NCBI GenBank assembly: GCA_038210415.1
Contig: JBBQWS010000001.1
Span: 90,052-154,051 of the forward strand
Length of the DNA stretch: 64,000 bases
Direction: 5' to 3'
Origin: JBBQWS01 sp038210415
GTDB taxonomy: Bacteria > Actinomycetota > Actinomycetes > Prado026
A model generated the notes under the pieces. It did not search any database. It was not told the origin of the DNA and saw nothing but the letters and a program-made list of their open reading frames with translations. Position 1 is the stretch's first letter, and the number at the start of each line of letters is the position of its first letter. This document shows positions 48,370 through 57,234 of this stretch, in pieces. A program made the translations under genes and the position numbers.

Positions 48370-50004
48370 CTAGCGGCGCAGGGCGAGAGCGACTCCTGCC
48401 CTAAGGACTGACGTGTATGCCCGCATAGGGACGGTCAGGTCATCGCCGAGGATCTCGACGAGCCAGCGTGTGTCGGCGGCGTCGGTGCCGCCGCACATCA
48501 TCATCTCGTGCATTCCCGCACACTGGAGAAGCGAGACTTCCGCGGGGTCACTGCGAGGGTCGTCGGCGTCGACCAGGATGCAATGTCCGGCGAAAGCCGC
48601 TGCCGTTGCCGGGTACCCGTCGAACCGGTAGCTGACGGGTTGGTAGTAGTCGTCCGCGGCAAGGTCTTCCGGACGTCGCTCGATGTGGGATCCGCGGGCG
48701 ACGATGTCATCGGCACCCGGGCTGAACGACGAGAGCCACCAGCTGGCGGCGTCCAGAGCCTCGGCCATGGCGTTCGCCACCAAACTGAGCCGCAAGAGCG
48801 GGTCGTGGTCCGAACCGGCATCGAGATGGCGGACCAGGGCGTCGACGAGCTGCCCTTGATCTTGCGTGTTCCGGCCCCGGGAACCCCTTCGCGCCGCGAT
48901 GCGTTCGCCAGGCAGAGGGGTTGTGTCCGCGTCCGGTTGCTGACTTCCTGCGACCACGGGGCCAGGCGCACTCGTGCGTTTGGCTCGGTACTGCGCCGCA
49001 TCCGCCGATTGAAGGATCCGAGCAGAGGTTGGTCGCGCCATGGGCAACCAATCCGTGGTCGCAACTCCGCACGAGACCCCCTCCGCGAGCACCTCCGCAC
49101 CCCGACGGCACACGTCTTCGGCGAGTGCCACGACCTCATCCGTTCCCGCTCCGGCAGTGAGCAGACAGAACTCGTCTCCGCCGAGCCGAGCCGCGAGGGT
49201 GTTCGGCAGCGCGGAGACAGCGGCGGACAGCTCGCCGGCGAGGGTGATGAGCGCGGAGTCCCCGGCGACGTGGCCCAGCCGGTCGTTGATGCGCTTGAGC
49301 CCGTTGACGTCGAGCAGGATCACCCCGACCGTGGGGAGCCTGGGGGACGAAGAGGTAAGCGCTCGATCAAGCGCCTCCTCGAACGCCCTCCGGTTGGCCA
49401 GGCCGGTCAGGTCGTCGCTGTAGGCGAGGTGCTGCACCCGCGCAGAATGCTCGACCTGAGCGATCCCGGCGCCCACCTGGGCCGCGACCATCGCCGCAAA
49501 GTCGAGATCATCAGTCGAGTACGGCGTCAACCCGGACGCGCGGGTCGCCCACAATTCGCCCCACACGCGACCCTGACAGAGCACCGGCACCGCGAGGCAA
49601 GAGTTCTTCCTATGCTCGCTCAGGAGGCGATGGATCTGAGTGTTGCCGCCTGCGTCCCCCAGCGTCTGGACGTAGCCCGTCGCGTCGAGGGCCAACCGCT
49701 CGGTCAGCGGGTCCTCACACAGCGCGTAGGTCTCGTCGTCGGGCAGCTCGGTCTCCTGCGGCCCGAGCTCACCGGCGTTGATCAGCGTGCGCAACAGCCC
49801 ACGGTCGCGCTCCCAGACCGAAAGGGACACCGTTGATGCGACGAGGGCGCAGCGGGCTTCTTCCGCCATGACCCGCAGTAACTCGGAATATCCACTGGCT
49901 GCCGAGACCAGCGTTACAAATCGCATCATTGAGGACATTCGTAACCGAGTATCGATCAGAGTCCCGGCGGCCGCCTCCTGATGCATGCTCGCCGGTCTGG
50001 TCAT
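48370..50004 (-). CDS. GAF-GGDEF-GAF diguanylate cyclase
   Basis: The protein of about 544 residues makes cyclic di-GMP. A GAF sensor (about 35-185) precedes a GGDEF domain (about 193-350) with the intact active site RLGGDEF at 275-279 and YSDDLTGLANRRAFEEAL. The inhibitory RxxD site five residues before GGDEF is absent, so product feedback is unlikely. A second GAF-like domain occupies about 400-540. The ATG at 50004 is the first start after codons that look non-coding; 49986 is an alternative. No EAL domain and no membrane segment. Confidence 0.85.
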   Translation of the reverse strand: MTRPASMHQEAAAGTLIDTRLRMSSMMRFVTLVSAASGYSELLRVMAEEARCALVASTVSLSVWERDRGLLRTLINAGELGPQETELPDDETYALCEDPLTERLALDATGYVQTLGDAGGNTQIHRLLSEHRKNSCLAVPVLCQGRVWGELWATRASGLTPYSTDDLDFAAMVAAQVGAGIAQVEHSARVQHLAYSDDLTGLANRRAFEEALDRALTSSSPRLPTVGVILLDVNGLKRINDRLGHVAGDSALITLAGELSAAVSALPNTLAARLGGDEFCLLTAGAGTDEVVALAEDVCRRGAEVLAEGVSCGVATTDWLPMARPTSARILQSADAAQYRAKRTSAPGPVVAGSQQPDADTTPLPGERIAARRGSRGRNTQDQGQLVDALVRHLDAGSDHDPLLRLSLVANAMAEALDAASWWLSSFSPGADDIVARGSHIERRPEDLAADDYYQPVSYRFDGYPATAAAFAGHCILVDADDPRSDPAEVSLLQCAGMHEMMMCGGTDAADTRWLVEILGDDLTVPMRAYTSVLRAGVALALRR

Positions 50005-50096
50005 ACCGAAGCCATCGGCAGCCGCGGCGAATACTTGTGTCCCGCATTCGGGTGATTCATGATCATCCACCGATCCGTCGGACCGGCAACGGCTCG

Positions 50097-50846
50097 TCAG
50101 CCGAGGTTCACCGCGAGTATCGGCTTGGTCGTCGGCTGGGTCGAGCCGCCCGCGGGCTCCACGCTGACCCCGACCATTGCCGAGCCCGCCGGGCTGCCGG
50201 CCAGCGACTGAGCCGCCGAGCCACCAGCGTCCGGCGCGAACGTTCCCGCCGACACGGCTTTGCCCGCGGAGTCGATGAACCACATCTGGTAGATGCTTCC
50301 CCCCGGCGGGCTCGGCAACGACGAGGCCAGGAGGACGGCTTTGCCCTCGCTGTCCGAGATCACCACTGCACCGCGCCCACCACCGGCGATGTCGCCGCCG
50401 AAGGACCGGGCGTCGGAGGCAGTGACCACCCGCGCGACCTCCTGGCTGCGCGCGGTGAGCTCAGCGGTCTGGGACTTGTTCTGCGCCAGCAGCACACCGA
50501 GGGTCACCGCGATCAGGCCCAGCACCGAGGCGGCGACGGTCAGCAGGGCGGGGCCGCGCCCAGGGCGCAGTCGCACCACCGGGGCGAGGGCTGCGTCGTC
50601 GACCAGCTGCGGCAACGGCGCGAGCTGTCGCACGTTGCCGATCTGGCCCAGGACCGCCGCCTTGAGGCTGGCCGGAGGCGTGACGGCAGCAGCCGCACCG
50701 AGCCGGGCAGCCGTCTCGGTCAGGCCACGCAGCTCGTCCTGGCAGTCGGAGCATCCAGCCAGGTGACCTTCGAAGGCGGTCCGCTCGTCCGGATCCAGCG
50801 CATCGACGGCGTACGCGCCGGTGAGCAGGTGGATGGACTCGGTCAT
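50097..50846 (-). CDS. rskA: Anti-sigma-K factor RskA
   Basis: The 249-residue product has a cytoplasmic zinc-type domain (HLLTGAYAVDALDPDERTAF, then HLAGCSDCQDEL), one membrane segment near residue 100 (LLTVAASVLGLIAVTLGVLL) and an extracytoplasmic RskA domain (GAVVISDSEGKAVLLASSLP, PGGSIYQMWFIDSAGKAVSA). It sequesters SigK until proteolysis. The ATG shares one base with the sigK stop. Confidence 0.92.
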   Translation of the reverse strand: MTESIHLLTGAYAVDALDPDERTAFEGHLAGCSDCQDELRGLTETAARLGAAAAVTPPASLKAAVLGQIGNVRQLAPLPQLVDDAALAPVVRLRPGRGPALLTVAASVLGLIAVTLGVLLAQNKSQTAELTARSQEVARVVTASDARSFGGDIAGGGRGAVVISDSEGKAVLLASSLPSPPGGSIYQMWFIDSAGKAVSAGTFAPDAGGSAAQSLAGSPAGSAMVGVSVEPAGGSTQPTTKPILAVNLG

Positions 50847-51433
50847 CAGGTGACCCCCATCGTGTCCCGGAGCCGGATCAGGCCGTCTCTCACTCGGGTC
50901 TTGACCGTGCCGAGCGGCACGTCGAGCAGCTCGGACACCTCACGTTGGGTATAGCCGCCGTAGTACGCAAGCCGGACGGCCTCGCGCTGCAGGTCGGTGA
51001 GTGACTCGAGGGCGGTCCTCACCTGCTCGTGCTCGAGCCGGCTCTCGACCTCGTCGGCCACCTCGTCATAGGCGACCGCGTGGGCGCGGCTGGCTTCCCG
51101 GAGCTCGCGGTCGGTGCGCGCCTGTGCCGACCGCACCCGGTCGACGGCTCGCCGGTGGGCGATGGTGAGAACCCAGGCAAGGACGCTGCCCTTGCCGTTG
51201 TCGTAGCGAGACGCCGACCGCCACACCTCGAGCAGCACTTCTTGGGCGACTTCCTCGGACTGAGCCGGGTCGCGCAGCACCCGCCGAGCCACACCGAGGA
51301 CCGGGCCTGCGATGTGGTCGTAGAGCTGTTCGAAGGCACCGTGGTCGCCGCGGGCCACGGCGCCGAGCAGCAGCTCGGGCGACGTGGAAGCGATCACGAG
51401 CCTGACTGTCCCACGGCGCGCGGGCGAAGTCAT
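50846..51433 (-). CDS. sigK: ECF sigma factor SigK
   Basis: The 195-residue ECF factor has region 2 (AFEQLYDHIAGPVLGVARRV, SEEVAQEVLLEVWRSASRYD, VLAWVLTIAHRRAVDRVRSA) and region 4 (LTDLQREAVRLAYYGGYTQR, SELLDVPLGTVKTRVRDGL). Together with the adjoining RskA this is the SigK-RskA module. In mycobacteria it controls secreted antigens under redox control. An internal GTG 11 codons in is a possible later start. Confidence 0.92.
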   Translation of the reverse strand: MTSPARRGTVRLVIASTSPELLLGAVARGDHGAFEQLYDHIAGPVLGVARRVLRDPAQSEEVAQEVLLEVWRSASRYDNGKGSVLAWVLTIAHRRAVDRVRSAQARTDRELREASRAHAVAYDEVADEVESRLEHEQVRTALESLTDLQREAVRLAYYGGYTQREVSELLDVPLGTVKTRVRDGLIRLRDTMGVT

Positions 51434-51468
51434 AGCCAGGGTTCGGTGCCGCGGTGGTCTCGGATTGG

Positions 51469-53079
51469 TCAGCCGGCCGGGCGTCGCCGGATCGCGTCGA
51501 GCGCGACCAGGGCGACGTGGAGCGACAGGCAGGAGGCGACGTCGTCGAGGTCTACGCCCAGGACCCGCTCGATCCGGTGCAGCCGCTCGTAGAACGCGGG
51601 GCGTGACAGGTGCGCTGAGTCGGCAGCGGCCGACTTGTTGCGACCGTTGTCCAGGTAGTGGCGTAACAGGGCGGTGAGGTCGGCCCGCTTTGCGGTGTCG
51701 TACGCCAGCAACGGCCCCAGCTCGCGTTCAACGTACGTCTGCAGCCGGGAGTCGTCGCGCAACAGGTGCATCAACCCGCGCAGGCGCACGTCATCGAGCC
51801 GATGGAATGCCCGACCCGGCTCCTGGGCCGCAGCATCGGCGACCTGGCCCGCTTCGAGGAACGACCGGCGCAGCGCCGGCAGACCAGCGACGGCGGACCC
51901 GATCGCGACCATCGGCTGGCTGCTCGTGCTTCGGCCCACGGTGTCGACGAAGCCTTCGAGGGCGGGGTCGACGGGGTCTGCTTCGGCGAGAGAGATCAGG
52001 ATCCCGACGCTGTGGTCGTCGATCGCGCCGACCAAGGCAGCGAGCCGGTGCCCGCGAGCGGCCAGGGCGGCCGCCTCGCCGAGGTCGCGCAGCCGCTGCT
52101 CGGACTCCAGGATCGCCGCACTTGGGACCCCGCCGGGGCGGATGATCACCGCGACCAGCCGACGCCCCTCGATCGGCACCCCGAGCGCCTTGGCCCGGAC
52201 CGACGCCTCGGCGTCAGGCCAGCTGTGCGCCAGGATGCCGCTCAGCAGCGCGCGGTGGATCTGTCGCTCGAGGCTCTCGCGGTCGCGGTCCAGCAGCCGC
52301 CCGAGCGCCAACGCCTGGCTGGCCCGTTCGACGATCATGTGGTCGGCGTCGGTGACGTTCTCGCCGCCGACGACGACCAGCCGCCCCCAGTAGTCACCGC
52401 GGGCGCCGACAGTGGTGACCAGCCACCCCGAAGCAGCGTCGAAGCCGGTGCGGGTCTTGACCTGGACGTTTCGCGACCGGTCTTCCCAGCCGTCGAGCAA
52501 CCGGGCCGGGTCGCGACCGGCCGCGTCGTAGGCCAGAACCTGGTGCGCCATGTTCTCCAGGACCACCGGCTGGCGAGACATCCGGGCCGCCTGCGCGACG
52601 ATGTCGGTGGGGTCCGCGCCCTCGACCGACAGTTCGGTGAAGGTCTGATGCACCCGCTCCGACGTCTTCAGCTCGGCCAGCTGCGCATCGACGATCTGCG
52701 CGTGCACCGCCTCGGTGATCGCGACGAAGCGGGTTTCGCGGCGGAGTACGACCAGCGGAAGCCCGGCGCGCTCCGCTGCGCCGACCAACGCCGACGGCAA
52801 GGCGCCTTGGAAGCGTCGTCCGAGTTCGATGACCAGGCCGGCGGCACCCACGCGATGCAGGGCCAGGACGTACGCCTGGAGCGCGTTGTCGTCGGCAGGG
52901 AGCGCGACGCCGGTCGTGAGGATCAGCTCGCCACCGCGTAGCAGCGGCGCGATGTCGGCGAGCTCGCTGACGTGGACCCAGCGCACCCGGTGCTCCAGCG
53001 CGGCGGCCCCGGCAACCACTGCAGGGTCGCCGGCCCGGACGGAGTCGAGCTCGAGCACCTCAGCGACCGTCGGGAACAT
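51469..53079 (-). CDS. PucR-family transcriptional regulator of the polyamine locus
   Basis: The 536-residue regulator has an N-terminal PucR sensor domain (FPTVAEVLELDSVRAGDPAV, LRGGELILTTGVALP), a middle GGDEF-like region and a C-terminal HTH_30 domain (LRHYLDNGRNKSAAADSAHL, RPAFYERLHRIERVLGVDL). The ATG follows GGAGG by 5 bases. It is divergent from the aldehyde dehydrogenase-potDABC unit across 179 bases, and PucR proteins often control such neighbouring catabolic genes. Confidence 0.9.
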   Translation of the reverse strand: MFPTVAEVLELDSVRAGDPAVVAGAAALEHRVRWVHVSELADIAPLLRGGELILTTGVALPADDNALQAYVLALHRVGAAGLVIELGRRFQGALPSALVGAAERAGLPLVVLRRETRFVAITEAVHAQIVDAQLAELKTSERVHQTFTELSVEGADPTDIVAQAARMSRQPVVLENMAHQVLAYDAAGRDPARLLDGWEDRSRNVQVKTRTGFDAASGWLVTTVGARGDYWGRLVVVGGENVTDADHMIVERASQALALGRLLDRDRESLERQIHRALLSGILAHSWPDAEASVRAKALGVPIEGRRLVAVIIRPGGVPSAAILESEQRLRDLGEAAALAARGHRLAALVGAIDDHSVGILISLAEADPVDPALEGFVDTVGRSTSSQPMVAIGSAVAGLPALRRSFLEAGQVADAAAQEPGRAFHRLDDVRLRGLMHLLRDDSRLQTYVERELGPLLAYDTAKRADLTALLRHYLDNGRNKSAAADSAHLSRPAFYERLHRIERVLGVDLDDVASCLSLHVALVALDAIRRRPAG

Positions 53080-53158
53080 GTCGCCTCCGTCCGCAGGCCG
53101 GGCCCCGTTCGGGGGGCCGGAGCCCCCGAAGTTGGACCGGCCTTTCACTTACCAAGTC

Positions 53159-53173
53159 GTTGCCGACGGTAAC
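53159..53173. promoter_or_regulatory. Candidate PucR operator (GTTGCCG-A-CGGTAAC)
   Basis: This 15-base imperfect palindrome with one mismatch lies between pucR and the aldehyde dehydrogenase gene, 86 bases above the latter. It is the clearest dyad in the gap apart from a GC-rich hairpin close to pucR. The assignment rests on position. Confidence 0.3.
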
Positions 53174-53223
53174 GTTCCGGTAGCGATTTCGTTGTGTCAA
53201 GGGGGCAACTACCACGGATTCCT

Positions 53224-53252
53224 TTGTCTGCAGTGCGATCCGTGCCAAGATA
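53224..53252 (+). promoter_or_regulatory. Putative promoter of the polyamine operon (leaderless)
   Basis: TTGTCT at 53224-53229 and AAGATA at 53247-53252 are separated by 17 bases. The second box ends 7 bases before the GTG of the aldehyde dehydrogenase, the same spacing as other putative leaderless genes here. It would drive the co-directional genes to 60507. Confidence 0.4.
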
Positions 53253-53258
53253 CCGGGC

Positions 53259-54782
53259 GTGGCAGACAGGACTCTTGTGGCGACCCCGGCCGACCTCTCG
53301 GGGATCACCGGTGACTCGTTCGTCGCGGGGCGCTACGTCCGGGTCGACGGCGACGCCCACGACGTCATCGACCCCTGGAACGGCGAACTCGTCTGCACGG
53401 TGCGCCTCGCCGGCCCGGCCGACGTCGACGTCGCCGTCGCGGCAGCAAAGGCCGCGTTCCCCGACTGGTCCACCGCCACGCCGGGCGCCCGGTCTGCCGT
53501 TCTGGCCGACCTCGCCCGGATCCTGGCCGAGCGGGCCCCCGACTTCGCCGCGGTCGAGTCGCGGCAGGCCGGCAAGCCGATCAAGTTGACCACCGAGTTC
53601 GACGTGCCCGGAACGACCGACAACGTCGCGTTCTTCGGGGGGGCCGCCCGCAACCTCGAGGGCAAGGCCGCGGGCGAGTACTCCGCCGACCACACCTCGG
53701 TCATCCGGCGCGAAGCCATCGGCGTCGTCGGGTCGATCGCACCCTGGAACTACCCCCTGCAGATGGCCGGCTGGAAGATCCTGCCGGCCGTCGCAGCCGG
53801 CAACACGATCGTGCTCAAGCCCGCCGAGCTCACCCCGCTCACCTCGCTGATGTTCGCCCAGGCCTGCACCGACGCGGGGATGCCGGACGGTGTCGTCAAC
53901 GTGATCACCGGCCGCGGATCCGTGGCCGGCCAGCACCTCATGGGCCATCCCGACGTCGACATGGTCTCGTTCACCGGCTCGACGGCGGTGGGGGTCTCGG
54001 TGATGCAGACCGCGGCGCGCACGGCCAAGCGCATGCACATGGAGCTCGGCGGCAAGGCTCCGTTCGTCGTGTTCGACGACGCCGACCTCGACGCCGCGGT
54101 GCAGGGCGCCGTCGCCGGGGCACTGATCAACTCAGGGCAGGACTGCACCGCCGCGACCCGCGCCTACGTCCAGCGCCCCTTGTTCGACGCTTTCGTGTCC
54201 GGCGTCGCCGACCTGATGGCCACGGTCCGGCTGGGCCCCACCATGGACCCGCAGACCGACCAGGGTCCGCTCGTCTCGTTCCGACAGCAGGAGAGCGTGG
54301 CCGGCTTCGTCGAGCGGGCCCGCACCTACGCGACGATCGTCCGCGGCGGCCGCATCCCCGGCGGCGCGTTGGCCCAGGGCGCGTACTACGAGCCGACTCT
54401 GGTCACCGGTGCCGCCCAGGACTCCGAGATCGTCCAGCAGGAGCTCTTCGGTCCGGTGCTGGTCGTGCTGCCGTTCGACTCCGACGTCGACGGGCTTGCG
54501 CTGGCCAACGACACGCCCTACGGGCTGGCCGCGTCGGTCTGGACCAAGGACCTCTACCGCTCGCTGCGGGCAACCCAGGTGATCCGGGCCGGCTGCGTCT
54601 GGGTCAACGACCACATCCCGATCATCAGCGAGATGCCGCACGGCGGCTACAAGCAGTCCGGCTTCGGCAAGGACATGAGCACGTACGCGTTCGACGAGTA
54701 CACGCACGTCAAGCACGTCATGTACGACCGGACCGCTGCGGTGCGTAAAGACTGGCACCGCACGATCTTCGGAGACCGCTAG
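53259..54782 (+). CDS. Aminobutyraldehyde-type dehydrogenase, polyamine operon copy
   Basis: The 507-residue ALDH has the catalytic cysteine in NSGQDCTAATRAYV, the base glutamate in MELGGKAPFVVF and the cofactor loop SFTGSTAVGVSV. It shares SIAPWNYPLQMAGWKILPA and IISEMPHGGYKQSGFGKD patterns with the enzyme at 30284, so both belong to the gamma-aminobutyraldehyde/betaine aldehyde branch. The GTG start has no RBS but a promoter-like sequence directly upstream. It is the first gene of the transporter operon. Confidence 0.88.
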   Translation: MADRTLVATPADLSGITGDSFVAGRYVRVDGDAHDVIDPWNGELVCTVRLAGPADVDVAVAAAKAAFPDWSTATPGARSAVLADLARILAERAPDFAAVESRQAGKPIKLTTEFDVPGTTDNVAFFGGAARNLEGKAAGEYSADHTSVIRREAIGVVGSIAPWNYPLQMAGWKILPAVAAGNTIVLKPAELTPLTSLMFAQACTDAGMPDGVVNVITGRGSVAGQHLMGHPDVDMVSFTGSTAVGVSVMQTAARTAKRMHMELGGKAPFVVFDDADLDAAVQGAVAGALINSGQDCTAATRAYVQRPLFDAFVSGVADLMATVRLGPTMDPQTDQGPLVSFRQQESVAGFVERARTYATIVRGGRIPGGALAQGAYYEPTLVTGAAQDSEIVQQELFGPVLVVLPFDSDVDGLALANDTPYGLAASVWTKDLYRSLRATQVIRAGCVWVNDHIPIISEMPHGGYKQSGFGKDMSTYAFDEYTHVKHVMYDRTAAVRKDWHRTIFGDR

Positions 54783-54828
54783 CCCGTTCGACCACCCTGT
54801 GCACCAGCCATCCATCGGAGGAACTTCT

Positions 54829-56058
54829 ATGAGCCCCACCAACGACCTGCCTCCCGAGCTGCGCGAGATCGTTCGCTCGCTCTCCCGTCGGGGCTTCATC
54901 CGCGGCGTCGGCGGCGCCGGTGCCGCTGTAGCGGGCGCCAGCCTGCTCGCGGCCTGCGGCACCTCCGGAAACAACGCCGGCAGCTCGGCGGGGCCGTCAT
55001 CGGCGCCGGTCACCCCTGACCTGTCCGACACCGACAAGGTCGTCAACTTCAGCAACTGGCAGCTGTACATCGACATCAGCGACAAGAACAAGAACGACCA
55101 CCCGACGTTCGACCAGTTCACCAAGAAGACCGGCGTCAAGGTGAACTACGCCGAGGACATCCTCGACAACGAGTCGTACTACGCGAAGCTGGCACCCCAG
55201 CTCAAGGCTGGGCAGGACGCCGGGCACGACATCGTCGTCCTCACCGACTGGATGGCCGGCCGGATGATCCGGCAGGGCCTGGTGCAGAAGATCGACAAGG
55301 CCAACACCCCGAACTTCCCGAAGAACCTGCGCACGGCGCTGGCCGCCCCGGAATTCGACAAGACCCGTGACTTCACCGCGCCCTGGCAGTCCGGGCTGAC
55401 CGGCCTGGCCTACAACAAGAAGATCACCGGCAAGGTCAGCAGCGTCAGTGAGCTGCTCACGCGCGCCGACCTCAAGGGCAAGGTCACCTGCCTGACGGAG
55501 ATGCGCGACACCATCGGCCTGATCCTGCTCGACCAGGGCAAGGATCCGGCCAACTTCACCGACGCCGACTACGACGCCGCGATCGCCACCCTGCAGAAGG
55601 CCGTCGACGCCAAGCAGATCCGGCAGTTCACGGGCAACGAGTACTCGCAGGGGCTCGCCAAGGGTGACATCGCGGCCTGCCTCGCGTGGTCCGGTGACGT
55701 CATCCAGCTGCAGGCGGACAACCCCGACATCGAGTTCGTCGCCCCCGAGGCCGGCATCATGCTGTGGTCGGACAACATGCAGATCCCGATCAAGGCGCAG
55801 CACAAGAAGAACGCCGAGCTGCTGATGAACTTCTACTACGACCCGGCGATCGCCGCCCAGCTCGCGGCGTACGTCAACTACATCTGCCCGGTCGAGGGGG
55901 CCAAGGAGGAGATGCTCAAGATCGACAAGACCCTCGCGGCCAACGAGCTGATCTTCCCGAGTGACGCCACCCTCGCCAAGACCCACATCTTCAAGGGGCT
56001 CGACACCGCGACGGAGACCAAGTACAAGGAGAAGTTCAACACGGTGACCGGAGCCTAG
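54829..56058 (+). CDS. potD: Polyamine ABC transporter substrate-binding lipoprotein (PotD-like)
   Basis: The 409-residue product binds spermidine or putrescine outside the membrane. The signal has a twin-arginine pair (SRRGFIRG, residues 20-21) and a lipobox LLAAC (Cys43), so Tat export followed by lipid anchoring is likely. The mature part begins with the PotD/F pattern VVNFSNWQLYIDIS and contains VLTDWMAGRMIRQGLVQKID. GGAGGA stands 7 bases before the ATG. Followed directly by potA. Confidence 0.9.
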   Translation: MSPTNDLPPELREIVRSLSRRGFIRGVGGAGAAVAGASLLAACGTSGNNAGSSAGPSSAPVTPDLSDTDKVVNFSNWQLYIDISDKNKNDHPTFDQFTKKTGVKVNYAEDILDNESYYAKLAPQLKAGQDAGHDIVVLTDWMAGRMIRQGLVQKIDKANTPNFPKNLRTALAAPEFDKTRDFTAPWQSGLTGLAYNKKITGKVSSVSELLTRADLKGKVTCLTEMRDTIGLILLDQGKDPANFTDADYDAAIATLQKAVDAKQIRQFTGNEYSQGLAKGDIAACLAWSGDVIQLQADNPDIEFVAPEAGIMLWSDNMQIPIKAQHKKNAELLMNFYYDPAIAAQLAAYVNYICPVEGAKEEMLKIDKTLAANELIFPSDATLAKTHIFKGLDTATETKYKEKFNTVTGA

Positions 56059-57233
56059 TGACGATGACAGCACCCACCCAGAACGAAGTCGGCCGCGACC
56101 TGCGTCTGACCGGCGTCACCAAGCGCTTCGGCGACTTCGTGGCTGTCGACGACCTGAGCCTGACGGTGCCGCGCGGGTCGTTCTTCGCCCTGCTCGGGCC
56201 GTCCGGCTGCGGCAAGACGACCACCCTGCGCATGGTTGCTGGCCTCGAGGAGCCCACCAAGGGCCACATCGCGATCGGCCACGAGGACATCACCTGGAGC
56301 AAGCCGTACAAGCGCCCGGTCAACACCGTGTTCCAGAGCTACGCGCTGTTCCCGCACCTCGACATCTACGAGAACGTCGCGTTCGGCCTGCGCCGTCGCG
56401 GCGTCAAGGACGTCAAGAAGCAGGTCGAGGACATGCTCGACCTGGTCGAGCTCACCGGGTACGCCCGGCGCAAGCCGGCTCAGCTGTCCGGCGGTCAGCA
56501 GCAGCGCGTTGCGGTGGCCCGGGCGCTGATCAACCGACCGGAGGTCCTGCTCCTCGACGAGCCGCTGGGCGCTCTCGACCTCAAGCTGCGCCGGCAGATG
56601 CAGCTCGAGCTCAAGCGGATCCAGACCGAGGTCGGCATCACGTTCATCCACGTGACGCACGACCAGGAGGAGGCCATGACCATGGCCGACACCATCGCGG
56701 TCATGAACGGCGGCCGGATCGAGCAGATGGGCGCCCCGGCGGACCTGTACGAGAACCCGATGACGACCTTCGTCGCCAACTTCCTCGGGCAGTCCAACCT
56801 ACTCACCGGGAAGATCACCGGTCGGGCCGGTGACGACACCCTCATCGACATCAACGGCAACCGGGTGGCGCTGCCCACGAGCCGCGTGCACGCCGGCAGC
56901 GACATGGCCCACGTCGGCGTCCGGCCGGAGAAGATGCAGATCAGCATCAGCGAGGACGAGGCTGTTCCGGCCGGCCACAACTCGCTCGACGGCGTCATCA
57001 TCGACGCGAGCTTCATCGGCGTGAGCACGCAGTACCTCGTCAAGCTGCCCTGGGGGCAGGAGATCGCGGTGTTCGCTCAGAACGTCCGCCGGGACGACCG
57101 GCTGGTCGACGGCGCGAGGGTCAGTGTCCACTGGGACCCTTCGCACGCCTTCGCGCTCGATGCCGCACAGGCTGCCGACGCCGGGGTCGAGCTCGACGAG
57201 GAAGCCGCCCTGCCGGACCCGGTGGCGACCTGA
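56058..57233 (+). CDS. potA: Polyamine ABC transporter ATP-binding protein (PotA-like)
   Basis: The 391-residue ATPase has Walker A GPSGCGKTTTLRMVAG, signature LSGGQQQRVAVARALI, Walker B EVLLLDEPLGALDLK and the switch histidine in FIHVTHDQEEAMTMAD. The C-terminal TOBE domain (about 290-380) is the regulatory part common to PotA proteins. The GTG shares its first base with the potD TAG stop. Confidence 0.93.
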   Translation: MTMTAPTQNEVGRDLRLTGVTKRFGDFVAVDDLSLTVPRGSFFALLGPSGCGKTTTLRMVAGLEEPTKGHIAIGHEDITWSKPYKRPVNTVFQSYALFPHLDIYENVAFGLRRRGVKDVKKQVEDMLDLVELTGYARRKPAQLSGGQQQRVAVARALINRPEVLLLDEPLGALDLKLRRQMQLELKRIQTEVGITFIHVTHDQEEAMTMADTIAVMNGGRIEQMGAPADLYENPMTTFVANFLGQSNLLTGKITGRAGDDTLIDINGNRVALPTSRVHAGSDMAHVGVRPEKMQISISEDEAVPAGHNSLDGVIIDASFIGVSTQYLVKLPWGQEIAVFAQNVRRDDRLVDGARVSVHWDPSHAFALDAAQAADAGVELDEEAALPDPVAT

Positions 57234-57234
57234 G

